Positions 26,578 through 39,086 are shown, counted from the stretch's first letter. The stretch: 64,000 nt of DNA from Pterobdella sp. o SKG-2022 (GCA_964035795.1 OZ038322.1:7145037-7209036), one strand, 5' to 3'. Made by a program: numbers and translations. Notes: generated from the letters alone by a model not told the origin.

Positions 26578-26900
26578 TCATTTTAACCTTGCAAAAGAAT
26601 TTAAAAATTCAAGATTAATAAATATACTTAAGGAAAAAAAGCGGAGACAGGATAGAATACCGGCAGCATTATCGCGGACAATTGCATGAAAGATTTTCTG
26701 GTGCAACCAGACTGCCTCCAATGGAACCCCAGTCACCTCGAACACTCTTCTGCCCAACTCATCAACAAAACTGGCAGTAAAGGGGCCGTAGCTACCCGTT
26801 GTCTCATATGCAATGGGTTGGAAATAATTGTTGCCTACCAAGTCCTGATATCTACGGCTTTTTAATTTTCCCGCAGTTTCTGCAGCGGAACTCGACTGTT
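26578..26900 (-). pseudogene. fragment of a retrotransposon-type protein, C-terminal part
   Basis: From 26895 downward on the minus strand one frame reads SRRYQDLVGNNYFQPIAYET, then GSYGPFTASFVDELGRRVFE and LHQKIFHAIVRDNAAGILSC. The pattern (Y)xFxPIAxETxG..GP...F...LGRR....TG......L.Q....A..R.NAA.I is one I know from proteins with reverse transcriptase annotations in many animals. It runs about 85 codons, then breaks. No conserved upstream enzyme domain is visible. It is treated as a transposable-element relic, not a host gene. Confidence 0.5.
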
Positions 26901-27489
26901 ATAATTTCAACCTAGTTTGTGTCTATGCCTAGCCATTAGGAAAGTCGTCGGCATCTTGAGTCACAATTGGTGTCTACAACAGTTGCGTCTCAAACAATGC
27001 AACGGCTTCTGCTCAAAGGAAATATGTTACAACGTCTGGCCGTTTTACATTTTTACGTCAAAGACCTGCTGGTTCACTGCCTATTATACTTTCATTTTTT
27101 CTACAATAAGGTATTTTAATGTTGTATCTGGGTTTCATATCAAAGAGTCATTTGGGAATGCTTTATAGCTAAACTTCAGAGTATTTGGTGTTTTTGAATT
27201 CAGCATTCATGAATTCTTCGGAAAACCTGCTTGTCTGAACTCCCAAAAAATCCTTCACTTTAACGATGACCCAATTTGTTTAGCCCTTGATATTTCTCTC
27301 AGTAATAAACTTTTTTCAGTTTTGAAGTTAATTATTCACAAAGTTAATTTTGGTATTCTACAATTTCATTTTCAAGATTTTTGTTAGTTTTATTAATTCA
27401 TACTTTTCGTCGTTTCTTTTTTTTTTTTTTGTGTCACTTTCGACCGCACCACATTCCTTTTAGCCCTTCCTTTTTTCACGCATTTCGAC

Positions 27490-27730
27490 ATGTTTTTTTT
27501 TATACTCCTATTATCTTCAGTTTGGATTTTACGGAAAGAGTAGTGCCGTCAAAGATAATTTCGAGAGGAAGATTGCATTTGGAAAGAAGTATAGGATTGT
27601 CAACGAACATCACTTTGCTCTTATTAGTATTCAACATAAGGTCATTGTTAAAAAACCAGAAATTCAGTTCGGTGAGACATTCAAAAATGTGTGTAATAGT
27701 TACGTTGGTGCGTTAGTTTCGTCCATTCTC
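27490..27730 (-). mobile_element. L2-like RT fragment, antisense
   Basis: The minus strand reads LTELNFWFFNNDLMLNTNKS, then KVMFVDNPILLSKCNLPLEI and DGTTLSVKSKLKIIGV. This aligns closely with the corresponding part of the L2-like element at 8545-8720 (LSALNSWFSQSQLKLNPTKS, then EVMFVGSSRLLAEYNLP and DGTTLPISSKLKN). Only this portion survives. Confidence 0.75.
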
Positions 27731-27769
27731 AGCTTACAAGAAAACGAGGTCTATAAAGTAGGCTGCTGT

Positions 27770-28530
27770 TTTTGAGGCATACTGTGTCTTCTGTTTTAAT
27801 TTTTGTAAGCAGAGCACGTCTAGATTTTAGTTTTCAAAGTCTTCGGCTACCGAAAATTTTTTTAGATAAATTTACTAGACCTCCGACGCTCAAGGATCCG
27901 TTGGTATTCCTGGATTTAACCATTCTGCAATTGCTATGAATCGGCCATATCATTTTCTGACATGCTTACCCAACAAGACTATAGGATGTTACTTTATGAT
28001 GGTGCCTTTCATTTTCAGAACCAGAAGATAAGCATATCCTACGTCTGTGTGGATGCTCGGCTCAATCACGTTCCTAGTCTTACGGACCCCGTAAGACAAT
28101 ACCGACCCATAAGCCGTGTTAATGTCCATGGGTTTTTTGTGAAACCCAGCTCCACCCTCATATTCAAAAATGTGGGTTGGCCCATCGATACTATAGACGT
28201 TCTCTTTGTTCCGACAGGTATGTTAACTTTCTAGCCCGGTAATACCGTTTCAAAGGTTGTATACCTGTCACCCTCTTATGAATTATATAACCGTCGAGTT
28301 CTAGAATTGCGCCTCGATGTTACACCTAACTTAACTTCGACCGCATCTACATCGCCAGAAAGCACCTTCACAACAGCGTCCTACAGGGCACCTCGACAGG
28401 ATGCATCCGAGAAGTGTTTTCATACTGGGCAATATAATTTTGCTCTGTATCTCTTCGTCCGCCATTTTCCAAGACACTGTGAATCTTGTCCAAAAAGTAT
28501 AGAAAATCTGAGCTAAGAATGTCTCATGAC
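27770..28530. other. GC-richer unidentified segment
   Basis: Plus-strand frames at 27962-28234 and 28307-28516 are open for 90 and 69 codons and have unusually balanced base composition for this window, suggesting former coding DNA of foreign origin. The translations contain no motif I can assign. I cannot say whether this belongs to the same element as the relics at 26578 and 27490. Confidence 0.35.
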
Positions 28531-28840
28531 GGTCATTATTTTGATTTTCTGCTACGTGAACACCAGTACGTATAAAAAAATTTAATTTATTTTTACGATT
28601 CTCATGTGTTCAACATTTTTTACTGTATTTAATTATATTTCAACTGAAAGGTTTTTTTTTTTTTGAATATACGAAATTTTTGTTTAATAAAAAATTCTCA
28701 TTCAACGTGTTAAATTATAATAATTCAAAAAGCATAAAACTTGGAAACTTTTATTTGAAAATAAAAAATATTATGTACATTTTAATCAGAAATAACTTGT
28801 GGTCCATCAGTTTCAATGAAGTGTATAAATAATTTGATGC

Positions 28841-30134
28841 CTAAGGACCCATGTCAATGATAAGATTAGAGTCATCGTCTTGTTGAGATGTGTTGGCGAG
28901 CGATATATCTGAACTGTTGGACGTAAAGTATTGCGCTATGTAAGTTGGGAAAGATAATCAACATAATAGGCGAGAATATATAACATAATATTAATAAAAT
29001 GAAGCCGTAATAGTATGGAAATATTCTAACTAAAAAATGGCTTATAAATAAAATGTCATGCAACCAATCGTCGTTGAAGATATCGTCTGGAGGTCGTTGG
29101 GAAGGAAGAGCAAGGTTGATGAAAGGCTTCAATTCTAGTCTCCTCTCTATTTCCTTTTGAGAACAGATCTGATCACTATCTACTGTTTGATGTTATATTA
29201 TTGGATTTTAGCTTCCAGGAGATTGATTGGTCCACAAAAAAAGCATAAAATTGATGCTAAATTAAAAAATGGAAATGTTTGAAGCTTTTGGTATTAAAGT
29301 TTCATTATATGCCTGATTGTTTGATAATATGGGTTAAATATATATCTAAACAATTAAAACATTGGTAATAAAAAAATTAAATAATCATCCCACCCGTGTA
29401 CTGTTGCTTAGATGTGGAAACTTTCCTCTTTTTTGTTGACAATCTCTAAATAAAATTTAATCTTTCAAATAAGATAAATAAATTACAGTCTTGAAATACT
29501 AGAATGCTAGTTATATGAATAAAAAATATAAGTTTTTTTATTGCTTTTACTACATTTATTATTATAATTACCTTATTTGTTTTGTTCAAAACAGAAAAAG
29601 CATTTTGGATACTGGAAAAATTGTTCAGTATTTAAAATCTTGTGATTTTTTATATTAAAATGATTAAATGCATCTTTAAAAAATGAATGAAATTTTACTA
29701 AGTATAACATTTTTGAATCCAGTTAAACTGACTTTCTATAGTTTTTGGTGTCATCTGCATCACTTCCTGAGGACTCATCATTACTGCTGCCTACTGTCTC
29801 ATACTTTAACAACTCATCCAACAAATAACTAAAATTGTGGAATATTCACAAAGTTTAAATGCAAATTTTAGTATAAGTGAATATGCAATAATACTAAAAA
29901 ATTTTTTAAATATTTAATTGTTACTTTTTTTCTCGAGACACCTTGAGAAGCCTTTTTTGAGATAGTTTTAATTCTTCCTGAAAACATTCATTTTCCTGTG
30001 AATGTTATAAGCTTTTATTGACATTTTTTGTAATACTTCAAATTTTGAAAATTGTATATAAAAATACTTACGTAGACTAGTTTTTTCAGCTTTCTTTTCA
30101 AATCTTGATATTTCTGTTTGTAATCTATTGACAT
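28841..30134 (-). CDS. INO80E: INO80 chromatin-remodelling complex subunit E homolog, 5 exons, 131 aa
   Basis: INO80E is a small nuclear subunit of the INO80 nucleosome-remodelling ATPase complex. Exons in transcript order (low..high): 30072-30134, 29925-29995, 29729-29828, 29065-29153, 28841-28913. GT-AG boundaries and phases all agree. The N-terminus reads DYKQKYQDLKRKLKKLVY, then ENECFQEELKLSQKRLLKVS and a leucine-rich YLLDELLKYE, a predicted coiled coil that matches human INO80E almost residue for residue. A Ser/Asp-rich stretch follows. The last exon gives DDDSNLIIDMGP, equivalent to the family's DDDLVIDIPE end. The middle, proline-rich part of vertebrate INO80E is mostly absent, so the protein is about half as long. 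If exon 3 is read through, a 79-residue form ends at 29723. Just upstream of the ATG is a possible acceptor ('ttgttcag'), so a 5' UTR intron is possible. Confidence 0.88.
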
Positions 30135-30723
30135 AACTGAACAAAAAAATAAATACAATTTATTTTCCGAAAGAACTATACAGAGATTTCAGTTGCATTA
30201 ATTAAATGTGAATTCTGTATAAAAAAAAGCAGTACGGATTGTTAAGTCGAGAAAAACATTAAAATTAAACCAAATAATTCTATCTAGTGTTGAATTGTGT
30301 AAATGTATATTTAAAAGTAAAAATGAAAAAAGACAATAATTTATAAATTTTTTTACAGTGATTTCAGAAATTATTGAGGTATTAAGGCACGCTTGTTTAT
30401 ATACCACTTCAAAGACTGCATAAATTAACTATTTTATGGAAAAATATTCATCGATAGTGATAAGAATCAAAAAAAAAGTTTCAGAAAATAAACAAAAATA
30501 AAACGCTCAAGCACCATGTATTGATACCGAGTGTATATTTCAGTCAACATGATAGGCTTTCTACAACCAGGATCATTTCTTTATGCATTTATAGTACTTT
30601 TAAGAAACAATTCAATTCAGTTACAAAAAAGTGAATTTTCAATTACATTCACTCTTCCTAGAAAGTATTTTTTCCAATTCTTTCCTTTTCAATAAGCTAT
30701 TTTCCACGAATTATAAAGATTTA

Positions 30724-31209
30724 AGATTAAAAGGTTCCGAGTCTGCATCATTTCCACTTTTTTGTAAATGTGAGTTGCTGCAAATCATAACCATGATTAT
30801 AATATTCTTGAAGCATTCAAACTTATTTCATAGAACTTGACGATTTTGAGCTGTTTCCGTAACATTCTTATTTCTTCTGAGTCTTGAATTATATCCCATT
30901 TTTTAGGGTTTGTTGAATGTGTTTAATTCCAAGTACAAATGAATTATAATTTTTGATACTCTTTATATTGAACATATGTACGCTTGAAATATTGTTTTTG
31001 TTTGTTTTCCTTTTTCTCATTTAATACAGGATGGATTATATATTTTTTACATGAAGAACTGCATCAAATTTTTTCCAAGCATTGACTGTCATAAATAAAT
31101 TTTCTTGGAATACAAGCGCGTTATATAGACATTTTAGAGTAGTTTCTGGCGTTAACTTTTTCCAGACTGTTTTACAATGATGCTTGTTAGTTTTCATTTC
31201 TTTGTTCAT
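30724..31209 (-). CDS. possible small unrecognised gene or exons
   Basis: A 57-codon minus-strand frame (31036-31209) begins MNKEMKTNKHHCKTVWKKL and contains LKCLYNALVFQENLFM. Its composition looks more protein-like than other short frames here. Lower down, 30850-30900 (minus) gives DSEEIRMLRKQLKIVK, a coiled-coil-like piece with a GT after it. A well-formed acceptor 'tgatttgcag' at 30785 leads into NSHLQKSGNDADSEPFNLKS and a stop near 30724. Phases between the first two pieces do not match in any version I tried. They may be exons of one gene that I have not joined correctly, or chance frames. No family recognised. Confidence 0.22.
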
Positions 31210-31639
31210 GTGCTAAAAAAGGATGTCAAAACAATTCAAAGTAATGTGAATATATGACGACTTTGAGAAAATAATTTTCAGTTATAAGGTTTGGGCTTAA
31301 CGTTTAGTCCTAGTACAATAACAAGGTTTTGAAAAAACTTATGTTGTGACCAAATTCTCTGCAGGAAAAATAAATTGAATCATAAGAATTTAGTACTTCT
31401 ATGAATAGCAAAAAGAGAATGGGTCTAGACTTTTCAGACTATTTTTTAACGATATTCATTTTATACATTCGTTACCCACTATGTTCAACAGAAAAAAAAA
31501 GGCTTTTCATTCAAAAAGACAGAAACACTTTATTGAGCACAGTAATTGCGGATAACGATGATATCGTGAATAAAAAACCAATTAAAACCATAAAGATTAG
31601 AAAAATCAACCTCAGTTTATTTAGGTGCATGGTCACTCC

Positions 31640-31912
31640 TTACCGGCGGGCTAACGAGAATATCCAAGTCTAACTTAATTATGTTAATATGGATTAAATA
31701 CACAATTATAATTGATATTTGAACTTCAATTCTTATTAGATGCCTAGATAAATGCATTAGTACTAAAAAGTCAATGAACGTGAATGTATCAAAACGTAGC
31801 GAAAAAATTGAATTTTCTTTCAACGTAATCATGTTAATACGGATTAGATATACAATTATAATTAAACTTTGAACTTCAATTTTCATTTTATGCTCTGATA
31901 AATGGATAATAA
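31640..31912. repeat. ~148-bp satellite, left part (about 2 units)
   Basis: Two diverged units built on 'taattatgttaatacggatt', 'acaattataattgaact', 'gatgcttagataaatgcatt' and 'agtcaatgaacgtgaatgta'. The same unit continues on the far side of the CR1 element at 35275-36260, so the array seems to have been split by that insertion. Confidence 0.85.
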
Positions 31913-32029
31913 TAATAATTTAGGAGGTTTATTATAGGGATGTTAACCCAGAGAGTTTTAAGATCACTTGATATTTGTAAAATATTCTATTATAATAATA
32001 GGTTATAACAGCTTAATATTTAAAAAAAA

Positions 32030-34995
32030 ACTAGTTTTTAGCCTCCAAAGTCCTTCACTTTCCTAACCCTTCTTAAGCCTTCCGGCAAGCCATTCTACAA
32101 ACTTGGGCCTTCAACCTCAAACCTATGCTTTCCAATACTAGACATTTTGGACTTAGGTACGTCTAAATTGGTTGAGTCCGAAGATCTAAGCTTTCGCCTT
32201 TCAGGTATTTCAGAGATAGGTATGAGTCTTTCAGATATGTATTTTGGACCATATCCTAGCCTACATTTAAATATAAGTAATAATATTTTATAAACTACCC
32301 TATTCCTAACTTTGACCCAATGCAACTTTTTCAAAACTGGAGTTATATGGTCAAACTTTCTTGTGCCTGTAATTAACCTGGCTGTAGTGTTGATAAGAGA
32401 CTGGACTCTACATAGCTGCTTTCCAGGTAACCCAGCTAACAATGTGTTGCAATAATCTATTCTGCTCAGAATCAAAGCAACAGCAAGGGTCCTCAACGAT
32501 TCATAAGAAAGACGCTTTTTAATGGACCTTATCTGCCTGAGAGCTGAGAAGCCTGCTAGCAACATCTTACTTATATGTGAGTTCATGCTCAAGTCTCTAT
32601 CCATGAAAACACCCAGGCTTTTGACACTTTCTGAAGGTGATAAAAAAGTATCCAGTATCCTTATCTGTTTGGTTGATAACTTGTTCACCTTTCTCAAAGA
32701 AGAAAACCATATAGCTTCAGTTTTGGATCTATTGAGTTTAGGACTATTAGATTCCAACCAGGCTGCCATCTCATCGACACAGTCAGACAATCTGTTCTGC
32801 AATTGCTCAGTTTCACCAGGGACACAACTAGAATACAATTGTGTGTCATCTGCATATTGGTGAAAACTCAAGTTATGTTTTTGTGCAATTGTTTTTAGAT
32901 CACTAGAATCCAGATTAAATAAGAGCGGGCCGATTACAGAACCTTGTGGCACACCAGTATGAAGATGAAATAAATTAGTCCTAACACTATTATAGTAATA
33001 TAATAACACCTATTATTTAAATAGCTCTTATACCATTCTAAAACAAAACCCTTAAAACAGAATTTTGAATATAGCTTATTTATTAAAATATTATGATTAA
33101 CTAAATCAAAGGCTGAGAAAAGATCCAACAATATCAAAAGACTAAACCTACCTTCATCAGCTGCTTTTAAAATATCCATTTGGATTTTTGTGATAGCAGT
33201 TTCTGTTGAATGAAAAGGGCGATAAGCAGACTGGAATCTCGGAAAAAGATCATTTTCAACCAAATAACTACGTGTCCTTTCTAAAACCAACCGTTCCAGT
33301 CTTTTTGATAAGGCAGGGACATTTGAAATTGGTCTATAGGAGGATGGCTCAGATTGGTTCAGTTTGGGTATTTTCAATATCGGCGTCATACAGGCTAACT
33401 TCGAACCTTGAAGAACAGTTACTGATTTGAAAGAGGAATTAAAGATGCTAACTAAAAAAGGTGCTATCAAGCTTGCTATCTGTTTCAAAAGCCAAGTTGG
33501 GATTGGATCTAAAGCACACTGTTTATTTGGTAAGTTGTTGATCATCTTCACTAATTCCTCTTCATCCACCTCAAAAAATTCGTCTAACACTGAAGTCCTG
33601 GATGAAACCTCAATTTGAAATAGATCACCATCTACACTTTTGACCTCACCAATTTTATCATCCAAGTATTTCTTAAAACTACCAATTTCTATTTCTTTAC
33701 CTTCATCTGCCTTACTCCTACCAGCAACGTCATTTATGTATTTCCAAGTTGTCAATGACTTGTTTTTACATTCAAATAGCTTAAGCTCCCAAAACTCCTT
33801 TTTCTTCTTCCTACATAGACATTTGTAAAGATTCTTCTGCCTGTACCATGTCTCACGATCAGTTGTTGAATGAGACCTCAAGTACTTGCGCTCCAACTTT
33901 CTTGAATTTAGAAATCTTACATTTCTCATTAAACCAAACATCAGAGGGTCTTTAATGAATTCTTACAACTTTCTCAGGAATGAGTTCATCTAAAATGCGC
34001 TTCAAAGTTGAGAAATACTTGCTCACAGCAGAATCTAAATTCAAGTCTGTTGAAAATACCAAAGGAGTGTTCAGCAACTTGGAAATAAACTTTTCAACAT
34101 CCAAATCTTTCCACCCTCTCACCTTGAATGTTTTGTACTCTAAAGCAGGTACTTTCAGTTGACTCTGCCACATCAAAACCTAATGATCTAAGAAGAAAAC
34201 ATCAGAAAAATCAACTTTGAATCCAGCCTTAGTGGCCACTACATCCAACCAGCCACCCTGTTCATGAGTTGGTTTTGCTACACAAGACTTGAAATCATGC
34301 ATGTGGAGGATATTCTTGAAATTTTCTGCACCCTTATCTGCAATACACTCTAGATGAAAATTGAAATCCTCTAAGATTACCACTTCTTCATTATAAGATG
34401 ACATTATATTCATGACTTTTTCAAACTCTACAAAAAAATCACAAGAAGCATATTCAGTTCTGTAAGCAACCAAGCCTATAAAGGATTTCAATTTGGAGCT
34501 TACTCTCACACACATAAATTCAAAAGTGCTAGCTTTCAGAAGAACATCAATCACTATTGCATTTATTTTTGGTTTTCCCGAAGAAACTTGTCCACCATGA
34601 TTAGTTTTTAGAGACTTCACAGACTCAAAGTTTCAAGATCTAGCCTTTTCAAGAACTAATATCTCTTTTTGTCTCAGAATACTTAAGCATACTGAATCTG
34701 AGTCGTGCCAAGTTTCAGCCAAAAATAAACCAGCCAACTTGTATTCACCCATCAAGTCTAGCACTTCTTCAACCTTATTGTGTAGAGATCTAACATTAAA
34801 AAATCCCAAAGTTAGATCTTCAACAATCCTCAATCCATGCCTTTCAACCCGTTTTCCTCTCTTCATTTTCTCTCTCACTCTTCTACCACCTCTCTTACCC
34901 CTTCTTCTCTTCTTTTTAACCTTACTTACATCTTCTATTTTGCCTAAGCCTAATTCATCTATATGCCTCAATATATATCTTCATTTAAACTAATT
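32030..34995 (-). mobile_element. CR1-type non-LTR retrotransposon, near full length, antisense
   Basis: Reading down the minus strand: basic region rich in K/R (34860-34930), LTLGFFNVRSLHNKVEEVLD (34800), FLAETWHDSDS (34710), endonuclease continuing to 34180, then RT with SSYRPISNVPALSKRLERLV (33330), FQSAYRPFHSTETAI (33220), LLDLFSAFDLVNHNIL (33120), GVPQGSVIGPLLF (32950), the catalytic YADDTQLYSS (32850), and the CR1-type end LSRIDYCNTLLAGLPGKQL, LHWVKVRNRVVYKILLLIFK and FGG-stop (about 32040). Damage: a GDFN-type endonuclease box reads EDFNFH (34360), two frame breaks near 33010 and 33950-34180, and a Trp-to-stop (TAG) change at 32095 just before the end. It lies within the ~148-bp satellite. 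Confidence 0.93.
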
Positions 34996-35274
34996 ATATC
35001 ATTATTGTATTTGAGCAAATCTATCATTATTTTAAAAAAACAAATAAAAATATTCATACTATGAAGAAATTTAACGTATAAAGTAAAGAAACTTCCCCCG
35101 TTTTGGCAGGTGATAAATTTAATCCGAAAACTTGAGCAGTATCCAACTTACCAATATTTTTATAAAAAGTAAAAGTAAAATAATATAAAAACTTATCAGG
35201 TTTCAAAAAATATTGCATTTAAATCCTATAAAAATAGAATTTAAAATGTTGTTTAAAACCGTCGCGGCAGTTTT

Positions 35275-36260
35275 CGCGCCATTAGTACCATGAGTTAATG
35301 AGCGTGAATGTAACAAAATATAGCGAGAAAATTGAATTTCTCTCAACGTAATTATGTTAATACCAATGAGATATAAAATTATAATTGATTTTTGAACTTC
35401 TATTCTCATTAGATACTTATATAAATGCTTTAGTACTTTCAGTGAATGAACGCTAATGTAACAAATCGTATGAAGAAAAGTGAATTTAGCTTAACGTAAT
35501 TTTGTTATTACGGATTCGATACACTATTATAATTGAACTCTGAACTTCAATTCTCATTTCATGCTTAGATAAATGGATTAGTACTAATAGTCAATAAAAG
35601 TGAATGTACCAAAATGTAGCGAGAAAATTGAAATTCCTTCAACGTAATAATGTTAATTTGGATTAGATATACAATTATAATTGAATTTTAAACTTCAATT
35701 CTCAACAGATGCTTATATAAATGCCTTAGTACTTTCAGTGAATGAACGCAAATGTAACAAAACGTATGATAATTTCTCTCAACGTAATTATGTTAATACG
35801 GATTAGATATAAAATTATAATTTTCTTTGAACTTAAATTCTCATAAGATGCTTAGATAATTGCATTAGTACTATCGTTCAATGAACGTGAATGTAGCAAA
35901 ATATAGCCAGAAAATTGACTTTCTCTCCACTTAATTATGTTAATAAGGATGAGATATACAATTCTAATTGAACTTTGAACTTCAATTATCATTAGATGCT
36001 TAGATAAATGCATTAATACTATGAGTCAATGAACGTGAATGTAGCAAAATGTAGTGAAAAAATTGAATTTCTCTTAACGTAATTATGATAATAGGAATTA
36101 GAAACACAAATATAATTGACTTTTGAACTTCAATTCTCATTAGATGCTTAGATGAATTGATTAGTACTAAAGTCAATAAACGTTAATGTAACAAAACGTA
36201 GGGAGAAAAATGACTTTTTCTCAACGTAATTTTTCAATACGGATCAGATATAAATAATTA
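35275..36260. repeat. ~148-bp satellite, right part (about 6.5 units)
   Basis: The anchor 'cgtaattatgttaat' or a close variant recurs at about 35346, 35494, 35642, 35781, 35931, 36079 and 36226, spacing 139-150 bp. Each unit also contains 'ttataattgaactttgaact', 'tctcattagatgcttagata' and 'caatgaacgtgaatgtaaca'. Units differ by perhaps 10-20 percent, so the array is not newly expanded. Confidence 0.92.
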
Positions 36261-36299
36261 AATGCATGGGAAAAGTTTATAGAAATCTTATAAAAGTGT

Positions 36300-38000
36300 C
36301 CAACAAAAGGTTTTAATATACAGGATATTCAAGTAAGACATGAATAAAAGGGTTTGAAAGGCCCACTTATGCAGCGTAAATAGCCTTACTGGAACATCTC
36401 GGCTTCAAACCGGGATGGCACTGTACGTGTATCTATTGACGCCAGTGAAGTGAATCGACGCTGTATGAAGCCAGTGTAGCTAGCTTCATTTATAATGATT
36501 TTCATATTCCTGTATGTTATGTGATGTTTTTGATTGAAAACTTACCCACTTGTTTTCATTACACCATTTTTGAGGGTCAACAAAAAAAAGTGAACAAAGT
36601 ATATTGCATACTAAAAATGATCGAAAGATGAAGAGAAACTGACGACAATAAATGAAGGAATAATGACAAGAAGTGAACCAATAAACGAAGTGTGAGAAGA
36701 CAAGAAGATACAAAAAGGATTGAATTATTCTTATATATTTAATTTCAAACGTTTTGGATTAAATAAATAAACGATTCAAAACTTGCACATTATAAGAATT
36801 ATAAATTTGGATAAGTAATAAATAGTTTTTGTGTACTAACGAATTTTATAGGAGGGAGGAAAAAGCGAAGTTATTCAGACCTAGAAAGATAGATGACATA
36901 TAATTTGGGGTTGAGTTCAAGATGCATAGTCACCCTAATAAAGAATAAAAAAGATTAGTTCATTGAGAGTTGAAGAAAAAGCAGGAAAGCTTAAAAAAGG
37001 AAAGATGTAGATATCGCTAACAAAAAGCTGGCTGGAGAATGAAAGATTCGATAAAACGAGAAAAATTGAAAATCAAAAAAAATAAAATAGGTTTAAAAAG
37101 ACCAAATAAAGAGTCAAAATGCTTAATCGGAAATGATAGATCTAAGGTACCAAAGACAGTGAGAAATCGAGAGAAAGAAAAAGAGAGCTTATCAGAGTTA
37201 GAGGCTAGAAGAGCATCATTAGCAATTTTCAAGACATATACAATCTTGTTTATAAGGTTCAAGTGCCGTGGTTGCAAAATGGCAAGGTCTGAAAGGGTGT
37301 TTATCGCAAAGAATATTGATGTTGTTTTTGTATGGATGAAATGTTTGGTTGTTGGTATTCAAAGTGGGTTTAGAAGCAGGCTGGTAGACTAGATCAAAAT
37401 CTTGAATGCTTCTATAAGCGATTATATTCTTATAGAAAGTCATTTTTTATAATATCATGCAGAGGTTTGCATAAATAAATATTTCAGAATTGTGCGCATT
37501 GTTTCATTTTACAACGGCTTATATAGTTGAAAAAAAAGGTTTTAGAATGATATATTATTATTTAAAATTATATTAAAATTAAATATAAATTGTATAAGTT
37601 CTAAAAAATATTATTACTTCAGTTATAAATAAATATTAACAGTTATAAAATTAAACGCTGTGCAGAAAAAAAAGACGTTATGACAACGCTAGCCGTATGT
37701 GTTTCCAAGTTCGAAAAAAAATTTGCTTTGCGATAATCTCAGTTGTGGTTTAGTCATCTGGTAATGTCAAAAAAGAGCAAATTCAGGATATCCTCCATCT
37801 TTAAACAACCAAAAAATTCCTAGAAAAAATAGTAACCTTTTCCGAAAAACTCCCTCAAATACGAAGAATCACTCGCCTGCCCACAATAATTGACCTTGAT
37901 TTTTCTTCTCTCGAAAATAAAAACCTCTTAACTCCAACAACACCTTTTCAAAAATTACCCCTACCGAAACAGAAAACACCTCAGTGTCACCAGCCATGAA
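36300..38000. other. AT-rich DNA with one unassigned open frame
   Basis: A plus-strand frame at 37039-37392 (117 codons) starts with a lysine-rich stretch and has no motif that I recognise, no convincing splice sites and a partly overlapping open frame on the other strand. I do not call it a gene. Confidence 0.4.
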
Positions 38001-38379
38001 AGAACAGAGTGGTTTCCCAAGAAGAAAGAATGCGGTCAGTAGTTCGTTTGGGTTGCCGTGCGAAGGATGCTACGACACGTGGAAATAAGACAACGTGAAG
38101 ATAAATTTGGAAAAGCTCCTTCGTGTGAGCAAAAAAAGTGGAAAATAAAATAGTGCAAAATTGAGAGGCACGATATCTATATCAGGAGTCTAAAAAAATA
38201 CTTGGACCAGGCTCACGTTAGGAATATAGTTGTCAACGTCAAGTTAAAGTCCATAAGAAAAAAAGAAGACAGACTTCCGTAAAGACATTAGTCTCCAAAC
38301 TTGATGCCTATTCCATGTGAACCAGCTCCGACAGATTGGATTGACGAGGTCAATTTGATCCAACGGCCAAAAAGGCGTT

Positions 38380-38600
38380 TTTGGAACACTTGTGGAAAGC
38401 ACAAGGCACTCACCAGTTCTCTACCCCAACCAGTCCTGTACACTCACCAGTCCAGTAATTCAAAAACTTTTATACTCTCACCTTCCTCTCAGTAACCAGC
38501 TCTCACCAGGCCAAGCAGTGCCTTGTGACTGCCATTGCCGGTCCCCAGCCCGGATGAGAAAGGAGGAGGGCCAGAGCTGCCTGAGTTTTCAAAATAGGTA
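38380..38600 (+). mobile_element. retrotransposon 5'-leader-like fragment
   Basis: A GC-rich patch includes 'ccggtccccagcccggatga' (38539) and 'gaaaggaggagggccagag' (38558). This resembles a leader segment found upstream of ORFs in some animal non-LTR elements. No protein-coding part follows, so it is a fragment at best. Confidence 0.35.
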
Positions 38601-39086
38601 TTCATTTAATTACTAGAAGATGAAGAAGAAAATGATGGAATTAATAAAACCATATTATTTAATTGTATATTCAGTTGGTTTTAAATTTTCTGAAATAAAA
38701 CAAAAGTTATCATTTGAAATCAAATGTTAATATGCCTACACATAGCACAAAGATGGTTTCAATTGTAATTAATTCCAAGTGTCAGAACTTTCTTAATTTG
38801 AGATATAACAAAAAAGCAAGTTTTTTTTCGAAAACAAAAGTACCGAGTTAAGACGGAAAAAAAGCCAGTGAGCAAAACCGGTTTTTTTCTATCTTACCTT
38901 TTCGTAAGACTTCAGTTTCTACGATCAACAAACCACTTCGAGCTGACATAAAAAATTTTAAAATTGCCTGGTATTTTTTCATTTCATGAAAAGTAAAATA
39001 TTCACAATGAATGGTTGTGAAATGAAGGCAATTCTTTAGATAAAAATAATTAATCTAAACTTAAATTCTCTTGATGTACAATAGCC

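Noticed and set aside
37039..37392. 117-residue lysine-rich ORF
   Set aside because: No recognised motif, an overlapping open frame on the other strand, and composition like the surrounding DNA.
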